Positions 1 to 8,735 are shown, counted from the first letter of the stretch. The stretch: DNA of 64,000 bases from an uncultured Dehalococcoidia bacterium (GCA_958295865.1 CATQHF010000001.1:310001-374000), one strand, 5' to 3'. Notes: generated by a model not told the origin, from the letters alone. Made by a program: numbers and translations.

Positions 1-21
1 AGGGACTAATGCAATTTTCTC
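1..21. repeat. Family C inverted-repeat element, right-end fragment
   Basis: The window opens with the terminal ACTAATGCAATTTTCTC that closes other family C elements (for example near 36560-36576 and 39223-39239). The rest of the element lies outside the window. Confidence 0.7.
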
Positions 22-91
22 GATGGATAGAGGGGATGGACAGGATGCGGCGATAGTGGTATTGTTTAGGGCGTAACAACTGAATAGCGCA

Positions 92-180
92 CGGGGGGAG
101 CTTGGGTGCCAGGCTGAGAGGCTCCGACTATTTCGGAGCGACCCCGATAACCTGATCTGGGTAATGCCAGCGTAGGGATG
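92..180 (+). promoter_or_regulatory. TPP (THI-box) riboswitch aptamer
   Basis: The conserved thiamine-pyrophosphate aptamer blocks are visible in order: GGTGCC then CTGAGAG near 106-120, ACCCCGATAACCTGATCT near 141-158, and GGGTAATGCCAGCGTAGGGA near 159-178. A terminator follows at 203-230 and a symporter gene starts at 276. TPP binding would be expected to favour the terminator and shut off the transporter. This is one of the most secure regulatory calls in the window. Confidence 0.95.
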
Positions 181-202
181 TGGTTCTCCCGCTAGAACAA
201 GA

Positions 203-230
203 GCCGCCCAGATTTAGGGCGGTTTTTTTT
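203..230 (+). terminator. Riboswitch-linked intrinsic terminator
   Basis: CCGCCC (204-209) pairs with GGGCGG (217-222) across a 7-nt loop and is followed by eight T (223-230). It sits between the TPP aptamer and the symporter start, which is the standard arrangement for transcriptional attenuation. Confidence 0.9.
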
Positions 231-275
231 GTGCGCCGCATTTGCGCCTTGCGGCGCGCGTATGAGGAGGACGAA

Positions 276-1727
276 ATGGATAACGGGTTACTAGCGGTCG
301 TCATCACCATCGTGACCGCCGGCGTATTTCTGGCGCTGGGCGTCTGGTATGTCGGACGGCGGCGCATAAGCGTCGAGGACTACATCGTATCGCGCAACAC
401 GGCTGGCACGGGGCTTGCCACCGCCACGCTGGTCGCAGGCGCTCTGGGCGCATGGATACTGTTCGCCCCCGCCGAAACCGGCACTTGGGCGGGCATAGCG
501 GGGCTTATCGGCTACGGCGTCGGCTCTATGCTTCCGCTCGTGGCGTTCGTCCTGCTCGGCGCGCGAATGCGACGCCTCATGCCGCATGGACACTCCATAA
601 CCGAGTATGCGTGGCATCGCTTTGGGCCAGTGATGTACTACTTCACGCTCTTCGTGGTCATCTTCTACATGCTGGTGTTCCTCACGGCGGAGCTGACCGG
701 CATCGCGGAGGCGGTCAAGCTCATCGGCGGCACTCCGCTTGTGGTTACGGCGCTCATCGTGGGAGCGCTCACCGTGGCGTACACCGCTTACGGCGGCATG
801 CGCGCATCGCTGTTCACCGACAGGATACAGTTCTATGTCATCATCCCGCTGCTGCTAGTGGTCATCGTGGCGGGCATAGTCGGCTTCGGCGGCGGCACGC
901 TGGGCGAGGCGCTGGAGAGCAGCCCCGAGCTGCTGTCCCTGACGCACCTGCCGGGCATCGAGTTCGGCGTGGTGCTGATAATCGCCATCTTCGCCGCCGA
1001 GATGTTCAATCAGGGTTCGTGGCAGCGCATCTATACGGTGCGCGACATTCCCACCCTGCGGCGCGGCTATCTGATTGCCGGACTGGTCGTGCTGCCCGTC
1101 ATATTCCTGACAGGCTTGTTCGGCATCATGGCGGTCAGCGAGGGGCTGGCAGAGGACTCGTCGGTCGCCATGTTCTCCTTCGTAGTAGCCAAGATGCCCA
1201 TGTGGGCGGTCGTGGCGGTGCTGGTTCTCGCTATGGTCTTGGTCATGAGCAGCATGGACACGCTGCTCAACGGCATAACGAGCGCGATAACGACAGAGAT
1301 TTCGCGCTATGGACAAGGGGGCGCGTCCCTGCTCACATCTTCGCGCATCGTTACGGCTGCGCTCATCGTCATTCCGATTATCATCGCGTCGCAGGGCTTC
1401 AGCGTGCTCTACCTGTTCCTGATAGCCGACCTCGTGTGCGCCGCCGCAGTGTTCCCCGTGCTGTTCGGGCTGTACGCGCGCAACTTCAGCGGGACGGCGG
1501 CGATAGTCAGCAGCATAGTCGGGCTTGTAGTGGGCGCGCTATTCTTCCCCGGTCCCGACTTCGCGGGCTGGAACGCCATCCCCGGAGCGGGCAGCTTCCT
1601 GTACAGCTTCGGCGCGGCGCTGGGCGTATCCGCGATAATCAGCGTAATCTTCGCTCTAGTATCCAGCAAAGAAAACGCCTACGACTTCAACCGCCTCAGC
1701 GAAGAAGTGCAGCTAATCGAGGGCTAA
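276..1727 (+). CDS. Sodium:solute symporter (SSS family), probable thiamine or pyrimidine-precursor transporter
   Basis: A 483-residue polytopic membrane protein with about 13 hydrophobic segments and the SSS-type conserved glycine-rich helices (for example the YTAYGGMRAS stretch near residue 168). I chose the ATG at 276 because GAGGAGG (264-270) lies at the right distance. An upstream GTG at 180 in the same frame would make translation run through the terminator hairpin. The gene is directly under the TPP riboswitch. SSS transporters under THI elements have been proposed to import thiamine or its hydroxymethylpyrimidine moiety. The exact substrate here is inference from the riboswitch, not from residues. 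Confidence 0.88.
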   Translation: MDNGLLAVVITIVTAGVFLALGVWYVGRRRISVEDYIVSRNTAGTGLATATLVAGALGAWILFAPAETGTWAGIAGLIGYGVGSMLPLVAFVLLGARMRRLMPHGHSITEYAWHRFGPVMYYFTLFVVIFYMLVFLTAELTGIAEAVKLIGGTPLVVTALIVGALTVAYTAYGGMRASLFTDRIQFYVIIPLLLVVIVAGIVGFGGGTLGEALESSPELLSLTHLPGIEFGVVLIIAIFAAEMFNQGSWQRIYTVRDIPTLRRGYLIAGLVVLPVIFLTGLFGIMAVSEGLAEDSSVAMFSFVVAKMPMWAVVAVLVLAMVLVMSSMDTLLNGITSAITTEISRYGQGGASLLTSSRIVTAALIVIPIIIASQGFSVLYLFLIADLVCAAAVFPVLFGLYARNFSGTAAIVSSIVGLVVGALFFPGPDFAGWNAIPGAGSFLYSFGAALGVSAIISVIFALVSSKENAYDFNRLSEEVQLIEG

Positions 1728-2177
1728 AGCGCCGGGGCGGAATTAAGAATTAGAAATTAAGAATTAAGAATTGGGGTTGTGTTGAGGGTTGGGGTGCGCG
1801 ATGTTTCGTGGTCTGATGGCAACCGAAGTTCGAGGGCGGTTGCTGAGATTTGTGTAGCCTCAAGGCTAGGATTTTTGATTCCTCACTGCGTTCGGAATGA
1901 CAGGGGGGAGGAATTAAGAATTAAGAATTGGGTTGTGTTGAGGGTTGGGGTGCAGTGTTTCGCAGGCTGATGGCAACCGATGTTCAACGGCGGTTGCTGA
2001 AGGCATAGGTGTTTGGCAGATTGGGATTTTTGATTCCTCACTGCGTTCTGAATGACGGAGTGAGATCTTGGGATGACAGCGGGTTGAGGCGCTGTGTTTG
2101 GGATGTCTGGCGGCGGGGCGATGGGGGCGACTGGCAGTCGCCCCTACATGACGGGGGCGCTTGCCCCGCCGCTGTTG
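1728..2177. repeat. Repeat-rich gap: arm of a 1.3-kb inverted duplication
   Basis: No credible gene. The stretch holds AT-rich TTAAGAATT tracts and two copies of a motif reading ATTCCTCACTGCGTTCGGAATGA-type (near 1878-1901 and 2033-2056). It is the inverted counterpart of 47696-48003, so it belongs to a duplicated block that also contains the adjacent gene. Confidence 0.75.
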
Positions 2178-2990
2178 TCAGCGGAAGGGTGGGTGGCGTT
2201 CGGGGCGGCGGGGCTTTTTGTTGCCGGGGAGGTGGCTTATCTCGGATAGGTAGTCGGTGTGTCCTTGGGAGATTTGCCTTGCGCTTTCGGCTGCTTTCTC
2301 TTCTATTCGCTCTGCTTCGGCTACTTCTTTCATGTGCGCTTCGGATACTGGCGCGTGGCTCTCCACTACCGCCGGGTGGTCTTCGTCGAGGTCGCGGCAG
2401 GCGCAGATGCAGTCGGGGTGGCAGGGGGAGTAGTAGGACATGAACTCCGGGTCGGGGGTGGAGGGGTTGCCGAAGCCCCAGCTGAGCAGCACTTTGGCGG
2501 CTTCTATCCTGTCCCTTGGCTTGGCGTCTCGGTCGCGTCCTTCCAGCACTTCGTTCAGTATCCTGACTATGCTTGCGCCTTCTCCGGTCTCCACGCGGAT
2601 GCGGGCGACGAGCTTCTTGTTCAGCCTTTCGTGTTCGGGGCTGACTGCTTGCGTGGGGCCGTTCTCTCCCTGGGCGTCTTCTTTCTGTGCGTGCCGTTCC
2701 ATCTTGGAGCTGAGGCTGTTGATGAGGGCTTCGGCTTCTTGGAAGCCGAGTTTTAGCAGCAGGCGGGCGGCTTGCAGTCTGTGGTGGGGCATGCTGTCCT
2801 GATCGTCGCCGGTCATGATGGAGACGATGCTGCGGATGATGGTTCTGCCGTTGTCGGTTTCTTGGTGGACTAGGTGCTGGAGGTGCTCGATGGCGGTCGC
2901 GCAGTGCCTGTTGTCCAGGTGGTCATGTTGGGCATGGCTGTCCTGGGCGTCCTGTTGTGCGTGCTGGTTTATGGGGGTTGGTTGGTTCAT
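2178..2990 (-). CDS. Unrecognised two-repeat protein family, copy 1
   Basis: A 270-residue protein I do not recognise. It holds two copies of a roughly 43-residue unit (about residues 41-83 and 131-173) with the pattern ETxxGxxIVRxxxxxxxG...RxxAAxxLLxxGF. A cysteine cluster follows (C190, C194, C196, C198), then a charged C-terminus. The start at 2990 (MNQP) is preferred over the TTG-type start four codons upstream because MNQ opens all three family members in this window. It is nearly identical to 46886-47695 and distantly related to 57711-58637. All three share a promoter and leader. The repeat unit looks helical and could bind nucleic acid, but no function is established. Confidence 0.8.
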   Translation of the reverse strand: MNQPTPINQHAQQDAQDSHAQHDHLDNRHCATAIEHLQHLVHQETDNGRTIIRSIVSIMTGDDQDSMPHHRLQAARLLLKLGFQEAEALINSLSSKMERHAQKEDAQGENGPTQAVSPEHERLNKKLVARIRVETGEGASIVRILNEVLEGRDRDAKPRDRIEAAKVLLSWGFGNPSTPDPEFMSYYSPCHPDCICACRDLDEDHPAVVESHAPVSEAHMKEVAEAERIEEKAAESARQISQGHTDYLSEISHLPGNKKPRRPERHPPFR

Positions 2991-3105
2991 TGGTTTTCCC
3001 AAGGTTTTCAGGGTGTCAGGATTTCAGGGGTTTGAGTTGTCAGATTGTCAGGGATTAGGGTGTTAGGTTGTTCGTACTTGTTATGCAACTTATGTTCTTG
3101 CGAAT

Positions 3106-3134
3106 AGTATAGGTGAGGGTTTGGGTGGTGTCAA
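3106..3134 (-). promoter_or_regulatory. Strong sigma-A type promoter of family copy 1
   Basis: On the minus strand TTGACA (3134-3129) and TATACT (3111-3106) are separated by 17 bp. The leader that follows contains GAACATAAGTTGCAT, which recurs in the leaders of the other two family members. Confidence 0.8.
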
Positions 3135-3193
3135 GGGTGATTTTCAATTAAGAATTAGGAATTAAGAATTAAGAATTAAGAATTGGGGGGACG

Positions 3194-3795
3194 GGTGGTT
3201 CGCCCTTCGGCAGGCTCAGGAGGCTCACCACGAACGAAAAAAAGGCGCTCGCTACCGAACGGGGAGGGTAGGCTTGTTGCGGGCGGAGTACGGGGCTGGT
3301 GTGGGTGGATGGGATGGCGGTTGGGATTGGGGTTGGTGGTGTGCGAGGATTTTTGATTCCTCACGCTGTTCGGAATGACAGAGAAAATTGCTGTGGTGTG
3401 TTTGGGATGGTGTGATGTTGGAGACTCTGGATTCCTGCCCCTGCTTCCGCAGGGGTGACGTTCTTTCGCAGGAATGACGGGATGGGTTTCAAAATGTCCG
3501 CAAAACATAAGGAGGGTGGTTCGACAGGCTCACCACGAACGAAAAAAGGCGCTCGCTACCAAACGGGGAGGGTAGGTTTGCTGCGGGCGGAGTATGGGGG
3601 TGGTGTGGATGGGATGGCGGTTGGGATTGGGGTTCGTGGTGTGCGGGGATTTTTGATTCCTCACTGTGTTCGGGATGACAGAGGGAGGCATTTGGAATCA
3701 AAGAGAAGGTTGTTGGGGTGTGTTTGGGGTGGTGGTGTTGGAGGCGCTGGATTTCTGCGAAAGCGGGGATGACGAAAATGTCCACAGAACCTAAC
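3194..3795. repeat. Direct duplication of a non-coding block
   Basis: A block beginning GGTGGTTCG (3195) recurs from 3517. Both copies contain the CACCACGAACGAAAAA tract, a GGCGCTCGCTACC tract, the ATTCCTCAC-type motif, and a family B right-end remnant (ending about 3508 and at 3793). Open frames here are low-complexity and not conserved between the two copies, so I see no gene. Confidence 0.7.
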
Positions 3796-3966
3796 TTTGC
3801 GTCTGAATAGACTTCAGCAGCCACTTCTATCAAACTAACCCGCCTTTGTGGCGGCAAGCTACGCTCGCTCCAACCGCACGGCTGCTTGCAAATACCTAAT
3901 TCTACCTCTACCCTCGTAGGGGCAAACCCTTGACACCCTCTCCACCAGGGCAATCGCATCTAAATT

Positions 3967-4170
3967 TCAAGGGCAAATCCTACCGAAAATTGGGTGTTTA
4001 GACACACTAAATCAGACTTGTTCATCAATGTTCAGATATTATGGGGTCGTTGATTTGCCCGGGGACTTTCAATTGTCACCCCGAACGGAGTGAGGGGTCT
4101 AAAATGCTTGCTATATCGGGCGTGTTGGTGGCAAAAACTTTAGATTCCTCACTGCGTTCGGAATGACATT
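3967..4170. repeat. Non-coding repeat, inverted copy at 54389-54590
   Basis: About 200 bp including CAAATCCTACCGAAAATTGG, a TGTTCAGATATTATGGG tract and CACCCCGAACGGAGTGAGG. The same succession appears on the opposite strand at 54389-54590. No gene is visible in either copy. Confidence 0.75.
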
Positions 4171-4273
4171 GGGGAAGGCGATGTGATTTCCGTTCCAACA
4201 GAACATAACAACGATTTAGATGCAATTGCCTTGCCCTCTCCACTCATCCCCCAATTCCTAATTCTCAATTGCT

Positions 4274-5341
4274 ATGCTCCAACACTTTAAGCATCTCTAC
4301 GGCGACTCCACGCGCGACGAGGCTATGCGGCGCTTCGGTTTTACCGCAGCCGCGTCCGAGAGTATCGCGGGCGCGAGCCATAGCTTCGTCTATGACTGCG
4401 AGCGCGGCGGCAGGCGCTATGTGCTCAAGGTTACGCACACCGGCCACCGCAAGCCGTCTGAAGCGCTGGGCGAGCTCGAGTTCATCGACTTCCTCGCCGA
4501 CGGCGGCATTCCCGCGCCCCGCGCCGTGCGCTCCCTATCAGGCAGTCTCATAGAGGCCATCGCCCCCGCCGACGCGGACGCCGACGAGGGAAACTTCATC
4601 GCGGTCGCATACGAGAAGGCGGATGGCGCACTAGTGGATTGGCTCGCATGGACGCCGCGCATGTTCGAGCAGTGGGGCGATCTCATCGGCAGCATGCACG
4701 CGCTCACGAAGGGCTACCAGCCGTCCGAGGCTCGCATACGCCGCCGCTTCTGGCATCAGGATACCGACTGGAACACCGGCGCGGATGTGTACCGCGAACG
4801 CCCGCGCTTCCGCGACAAGGCGCGCCGCACCCGCGACTGGCTGTTGACGCTGCCAACGGACAGCGATTGCTTCGGGCTGATCCACTCCGACTTGCACCAG
4901 TGGAACTTCTTCTACCATGACGGGCGCATCCTGCCCTTCGACTTCGACAACACCCACTACGACTGGTTCATCTCCGACTTCACCACGATTATCATCAACG
5001 CGCTCAGCTGCCAGCAGCATCACTACAAGCGCGGCGAGTACGACCACTGGACGGCGGGCAAGCCGATGGACGCCGCCGCCTTCTTGGACTACTTCATGAC
5101 GCCGTTTATGGAGGGCTACCGACAGCGCAACCGCTTGGATGCCGTCTGGATGCGCCGACTGCCCGCCTTCCTAAACCGCCACTGGCTCACCTTCCTCACG
5201 GACGCCCTGCGCGACCCGGAGTTCGCGCTGCTGGACGCCCACGCCCAAGCCGCCAATTTCCCTTGGCGCACCCTGCCGCAGCTGCATAGCGAGGTCATGA
5301 ACGACTTCTGGAGCCAATTCACCTTCGACAAGTACGCCTAG
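4274..5341 (+). CDS. Aminoglycoside phosphotransferase / homoserine-kinase-II-like kinase
   Basis: A 355-residue protein of the APH fold (Pfam APH type). An N-terminal lobe contains the strand RRYVLKVTHTG with the candidate ATP lysine. The catalytic loop is HSDLHQWNFF (HxDxxxxN) and the metal-binding segment FDFDNTHYDW replaces the kinase DFG. Family members phosphorylate small hydroxyl-bearing substrates such as homoserine, choline or sugars, and the substrate cannot be read from the sequence. No clear ribosome-binding site precedes ATG 4274, and an AT-rich repeat abuts it, so the true start could be slightly downstream. It stands alone, convergent with the DUF1800 gene. Confidence 0.85.
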   Translation: MLQHFKHLYGDSTRDEAMRRFGFTAAASESIAGASHSFVYDCERGGRRYVLKVTHTGHRKPSEALGELEFIDFLADGGIPAPRAVRSLSGSLIEAIAPADADADEGNFIAVAYEKADGALVDWLAWTPRMFEQWGDLIGSMHALTKGYQPSEARIRRRFWHQDTDWNTGADVYRERPRFRDKARRTRDWLLTLPTDSDCFGLIHSDLHQWNFFYHDGRILPFDFDNTHYDWFISDFTTIIINALSCQQHHYKRGEYDHWTAGKPMDAAAFLDYFMTPFMEGYRQRNRLDAVWMRRLPAFLNRHWLTFLTDALRDPEFALLDAHAQAANFPWRTLPQLHSEVMNDFWSQFTFDKYA

Positions 5342-5455
5342 CCCCCGCATCCCCGCTCACTCATCCGTCATTCCTGGGAAAGAATGGCACGCTTGCGAAA
5401 GCAGGGGCAGGAATCCAGAGCGCAGAGATTTATAAACTTCGGGCTGTGAGCGAAA

Positions 5456-5475
5456 GGGCGGCCTTCAGACCGCCC
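5456..5475. terminator. GC-rich hairpin between convergent genes
   Basis: GGGCGG (5456-5461) pairs with CCGCCC (5470-5475) across 8 nt. It lies about 40 bp beyond the 3' end of the minus-strand DUF1800 gene. The U-tract is poor on both strands, so its terminator role is tentative. The rest of 5342-5513 holds a decayed family B-like fragment. Confidence 0.4.
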
Positions 5476-5513
5476 CGATAGGTGTTGATTACTGAAGAGT
5501 GGCGACTTCGCCT

Positions 5514-6908
5514 TTATGCCATCTGGTATTCTCGCGTGGATACGATTAGCTGGAGCATGCGCCCTATGTGCGTGGCGCTGTCTTGGCGGGCGTCGTCGGT
5601 GTCGAAGCGGAGGTCGCCGGCGGCTTGGGCGTAGCGCAGGAGGCCGGCGCGGGTGTCGTCGCTGACTTCGACGGGGCCGGCGAGTTCGAGCGACCGCTCG
5701 ACTAGCTCGGCGGGCGGGCAGGCGCTACCGCCCGCGCCGACGCGCTCGACTAGCTCGCTGATGCCCGGCTTGCTTAGGTCGCCTACTTCGTTCACGGCGA
5801 AGTTGACGCGCTCGTTGAGCGTGCCGCCGTCTATCCATTCGTGCCCCGTGTGCCAGCCTTCGACGGTGGGCGGGTCGAAGAGCTGCTGCCCCATCAGCTT
5901 GGCAGTGCCGGAGTAGTCGAGGATGCCGGGCGTGGGTTCGCGGAATGTGCCCACGAGCTTTATGACGCCGGTTATCAGCTCGACCGGACTCTTGACCTTC
6001 TTGAAGCGCGCCGCCTTGAAGAAGTCGGAGTTGAAGAGCGCGCTGAGCATCGCGCGTATGTCGCCGTCGGAACCTAGATAGGCGGCGACGAGCGTGTCTA
6101 TGGCGGGTTGGTCCTGCGGGGGCACCGTGTTCCACGACGGCACTTGCGGTTCGTCTGCGACGAAGAAGTTGTACATGTGCCGCGCGATGAAGCGCGCCGT
6201 CGCGGGCTGCTTGACGATGATGTCGATGATGTCCTCGCCGTTGAGGTTGCCCGTATTGCCTAGGAATGTCTTCTCGCCGTCGTCGTGGTCGGCGGCGTCA
6301 TAGACGAAATCGGCGGGGTAGTAGCCGTGCGGATATAGCGGGATGGGCTGCTCGAATGTCCAGCCGGTGAAGGCGCGGGAGGCGTCCTTGATGTCTTGCT
6401 CGGTGTAGTTGCCCACGCCCATGGAGAACAGCTCCAGCAGCTCGCGGCCCCAGTTTTCGTTTGGCTCGCCGTTGCGGTTTTCGTTGTTGTCCAGCCAGAA
6501 TATCATCGCCGGGTCTTTGGCAAGTTCCAGCAGGATGGTTCGCATGTCGGTCATGCCCACGCTGCGGAACATCTTTATCTGGTTCACCGCCGCCATGACA
6601 TGCTGGTTCTTCGTGATGCCGGTGGCGAATACATGGTGCCAGAACAGCGCCATCTTCTCTTGCAGCGGGCGCTGCGAGTTCAGCATGCGATACATCCAGA
6701 TGCTGGCGAATATGGGGTAGCCTTCGCCGCCGTAGTAGCGATCGATGATGTCCTCGTCGATGCCGGGCAGCCGCTCCGGGTTCACTAGGTCATCTACTGC
6801 GGCTTCGTAGCCTTTGGCGACGAGCGCGTCGAGTTCGGCGCGGGTTGTCCCAAAGCCCGCGCGCCGCATGAGGTGCGCCATCTGTGCGAGGTCGTTGTTG
6901 GTGGTCAT
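5514..6908 (-). CDS. DUF1800 family protein
   Basis: A 464-residue protein whose N-terminus (HLMRRAGFGTTRAELDALV) and internal segments (LFWHHVFATG, GRELLELFSMGVGNYTEQDI, FTGWTF) are characteristic of DUF1800. These proteins are often exported and paired with a DUF1501 protein; no DUF1501 gene and no signal peptide is seen here. I chose ATG 6908 because GGAGGG lies just upstream; a longer frame to 6983 has no ribosome-binding site and runs into a repeat. The biochemical function is unknown. Confidence 0.85.
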   Translation of the reverse strand: MTTNNDLAQMAHLMRRAGFGTTRAELDALVAKGYEAAVDDLVNPERLPGIDEDIIDRYYGGEGYPIFASIWMYRMLNSQRPLQEKMALFWHHVFATGITKNQHVMAAVNQIKMFRSVGMTDMRTILLELAKDPAMIFWLDNNENRNGEPNENWGRELLELFSMGVGNYTEQDIKDASRAFTGWTFEQPIPLYPHGYYPADFVYDAADHDDGEKTFLGNTGNLNGEDIIDIIVKQPATARFIARHMYNFFVADEPQVPSWNTVPPQDQPAIDTLVAAYLGSDGDIRAMLSALFNSDFFKAARFKKVKSPVELITGVIKLVGTFREPTPGILDYSGTAKLMGQQLFDPPTVEGWHTGHEWIDGGTLNERVNFAVNEVGDLSKPGISELVERVGAGGSACPPAELVERSLELAGPVEVSDDTRAGLLRYAQAAGDLRFDTDDARQDSATHIGRMLQLIVSTREYQMA

Positions 6909-6985
6909 TGTGCCCTCCTTCGGTTTGCTGGGCCGGTTTGCTGGGCGCGCTAAATGGAGCGTCGCCTGGCGGTAGTATATCAAAT

Positions 6986-7067
6986 AGGACTTACGCAGTT
7001 GAGCGCGATTTCGTACTTGAAACAGGTCAATCTCGGGTAGTAGTTCATATTCAAGTGCGGAAGTCCT
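6986..7067. repeat. Family A inverted-repeat element (IS701-derived MITE), 82 bp
   Basis: It begins AGGACTTACGCAGTTGAGCG and ends AAGTGCGGAAGTCCT, a near-inverted repeat. The outer 16 bp match the left end of the IS701-like element at 63605. No clear target duplication is seen. Confidence 0.8.
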
Positions 7068-7070
7068 GAT

Positions 7071-7162
7071 GAGAAAATTGCATTGGTACGGCTCAGCCGT
7101 CGATGGGCGAGCGTTTTCGCCCCCATCCTAACCTTCCCCCAAAGGGGGAAGGGACTTTCTCC
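7071..7162. repeat. Family C inverted-repeat element
   Basis: It starts GAGAAAATTGCATTGG, continues through CAGCCGTCGATGGGCGAGCG and CCCCCATCCTAACC, and ends in a CCTTCCCCC/GGGGGAAGG palindrome. The right terminal repeat is eroded. Confidence 0.75.
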
Positions 7163-7172
7163 AATTAAGAAT

Positions 7173-7254
7173 AGGACTTACGCAGTTGAGCGCGATTTCG
7201 TACTTGAAACGGGTCAATCTCATGTAGTAGTTCATATTCAAGTGCGGAAGTCCT
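7173..7254. repeat. Family A inverted-repeat element, 82 bp
   Basis: A second, almost identical copy of 6986-7067 in the same orientation, separated from it by the family C element. From 7255 to 7366 a short GGATTCCTGCTTTCGCAGGA palindrome of family B type is visible, but no gene. Confidence 0.8.
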
Positions 7255-7366
7255 GTTGGTATTACAATCAGGGCGGCGTATCAACCGCGTGGATTCCTGC
7301 TTTCGCAGGAATGACGGGTGAGTGAGCAGGCATGGCGAGATGAAAAATCGGAATGTCCGCGGGCCG

Positions 7367-7663
7367 CTAATCTTCCAGCAGAGCGGGTTTGAGGTAGTCG
7401 AGCCAGGGGTCATTTGCGCCGCTTTCCTTGACGCTTTCTATCAGGTCTGCGATTTCTTGACCGTGTCGCTCGATAATTCGCTCGGCGGGGATGTCTTCGG
7501 ATAGCGCCGCGAGCGCGTCCCGCAGCCTGTCCACATACTTGACGGTCTCGCGCATCGCCGATTCACGGTCTCGACGGGCTTTGATGTTCTCAAGCCGCTC
7601 AAGCCAGTCAAGCCCGCGTTCTACCTCTTCGTAAGCGTCATCTTCGGACTGTATAGTAACCAT
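7367..7663 (-). CDS. Small acidic helical protein, unknown function
   Basis: A 98-residue protein, strongly charged and predicted helical throughout (EEVERGLDWLERLENIKARR, then YVDRLRDALAAL). No family is recognised. The start has an AGGAT-like ribosome site. It precedes no obvious partner and lies between a repeat cluster and the SDR genes. The amphipathic pattern could fit an antitoxin-like or regulatory protein, but that is not supported by any motif. Confidence 0.55.
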   Translation of the reverse strand: MVTIQSEDDAYEEVERGLDWLERLENIKARRDRESAMRETVKYVDRLRDALAALSEDIPAERIIERHGQEIADLIESVKESGANDPWLDYLKPALLED

Positions 7664-7762
7664 TTCTATCCTGCCAATCCCTCTTGATTTTCTGAACTTG
7701 TGGGGTAGGCGTCCGCCGCTCAGTCCACTGGCGGACTGAACCGCCGACCGGCTGACGCCTGT

Positions 7763-8515
7763 TCATGTCGCCGTGGCGCCTCCGTCCACCACCAGCTCCG
7801 CCCCCGTGATGTACGACGCTTCGTCGGACGCCAAGAACAGCACGGCAAAGCCTACCTCTTCGGTGCGTCCCCTGCGGCGCATCGGCACGGCGTCCACCAT
7901 GGGACTTTGCATCTCCGGGTTTCGCGCCGCGCTGGACGAGCGCATCGGCGGCATAACGCCCGGATGCACGGAGTTCACCCGTATGCCGTCCTGCGCGTAC
8001 TGCACGGCGGCGGACTTGGTGACGATACGCACCGCGCCCTTTGACGCATTGTATCCCATGTGTATCGCGCTTTGCCCCACGATGCCGCTGATGGACGATA
8101 TGTTCACGATGGAGCCGCCGCCAACCGCCTGCATCTGCGGTATCGCTGCCCTCATGCCTAGGAACACGCCCTTGGCGTTGATGTCCATGAAGGTGTCCCA
8201 TGCCTCGGCGCTCATCGAGTCGGGATGATGCGTGCCGCTGATGCCCGCGTTGTTCACCAGAATGTCCAGCTTGCCGTAGCGGGCAACCGTCGCTTCGACG
8301 GTAGCCTGCCAGTCGGCTTCGCTCGTTACATCCAGCTTCATGAACACGGCATCGCCGCCCGACTCCGCAATCTCCGCTTCCACCTGCCTGCCCAAGTCCT
8401 CCGATACATCGGCGATGACCACCTTCGCGCCCTCTCGCGCGAATATCCTGCACTCCTCCGCGCCCATGCCGCTCGCGCCGCCCGTGATAATCGCAACCTT
8501 GCCTTCAAGTCTCAT
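7763..8515 (-). CDS. SDR family oxidoreductase (copy 1 of tandem pair)
   Basis: A classical short-chain dehydrogenase of 250 residues. It has the cofactor loop TGGASGMG (11-18), D36 after the second beta strand (favouring NAD), the NNAG motif at 87-90, and the catalytic region with S140, Y154 and K158 (YNASK). It ends AELVVDGGATAT, a standard SDR C-terminus. The substrate is unknown. It is clearly paralogous to 8789-9538, which is transcribed the same way just upstream, so the two come from a tandem duplication since separated by a family B element and a hairpin. Confidence 0.92.
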   Translation of the reverse strand: MRLEGKVAIITGGASGMGAEECRIFAREGAKVVIADVSEDLGRQVEAEIAESGGDAVFMKLDVTSEADWQATVEATVARYGKLDILVNNAGISGTHHPDSMSAEAWDTFMDINAKGVFLGMRAAIPQMQAVGGGSIVNISSISGIVGQSAIHMGYNASKGAVRIVTKSAAVQYAQDGIRVNSVHPGVMPPMRSSSAARNPEMQSPMVDAVPMRRRGRTEEVGFAVLFLASDEASYITGAELVVDGGATAT

Positions 8516-8544
8516 GATTCACCTCAGCAGACAGATACAAGATA

Positions 8545-8718
8545 GGTTCTGTGAACATTTGCGTCATTCCCGTGAAAACGGGAATCCAGAACCTCAGAAT
8601 GTAGTCACTTTCGTATATTTTAGGCTATCTCAAAGCACCGGATTCCTGCCCCTGCTTCCGCGGGGGTGACTTCGTTCGCAGGAATGACGGGATGAAATTT
8701 CAAAATGTCCGCACAACC
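8545..8718. repeat. Family B inverted-repeat element, flanked by TA
   Basis: It runs from GGTTCTGTGAACATTTGCG to AAATGTCCGCACAACC, with TA on each side (8543-8544 and 8719-8720). Inside are the CATTCCCG/CGGGAATCC palindrome and a GGATTCCTGCCCC...CAGGAATGACGGG arm. It is an intact non-coding copy. Confidence 0.8.
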
Positions 8719-8735
8719 TAGTCAGTGAGAAGATG

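Noticed and set aside
452..1753. 433-codon plus-strand frame overlapping the symporter
   Set aside because: It is the +2 shadow of the symporter gene, with Arg/His/Ala-rich composition and no family features; the symporter frame has the ribosome site and helices.
2009..2443. 144-codon plus-strand frame at 2.0-2.4 kb
   Set aside because: Low-complexity Arg/Gly/Leu frame spanning repeats and the antisense of family copy 1; not preserved as a gene in the inverted copy.
6986..7254. Possible CRISPR array from repeated 80-bp units
   Set aside because: Only two units, each with terminal inverted repeats and IS ends, and dispersed copies elsewhere; no spacers of regular length and no cas genes.
7638..8453. 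271-codon frame overlapping SDR copy 1
   Set aside because: Shifted frame of the same strand over the SDR gene; the SDR frame has every catalytic motif.
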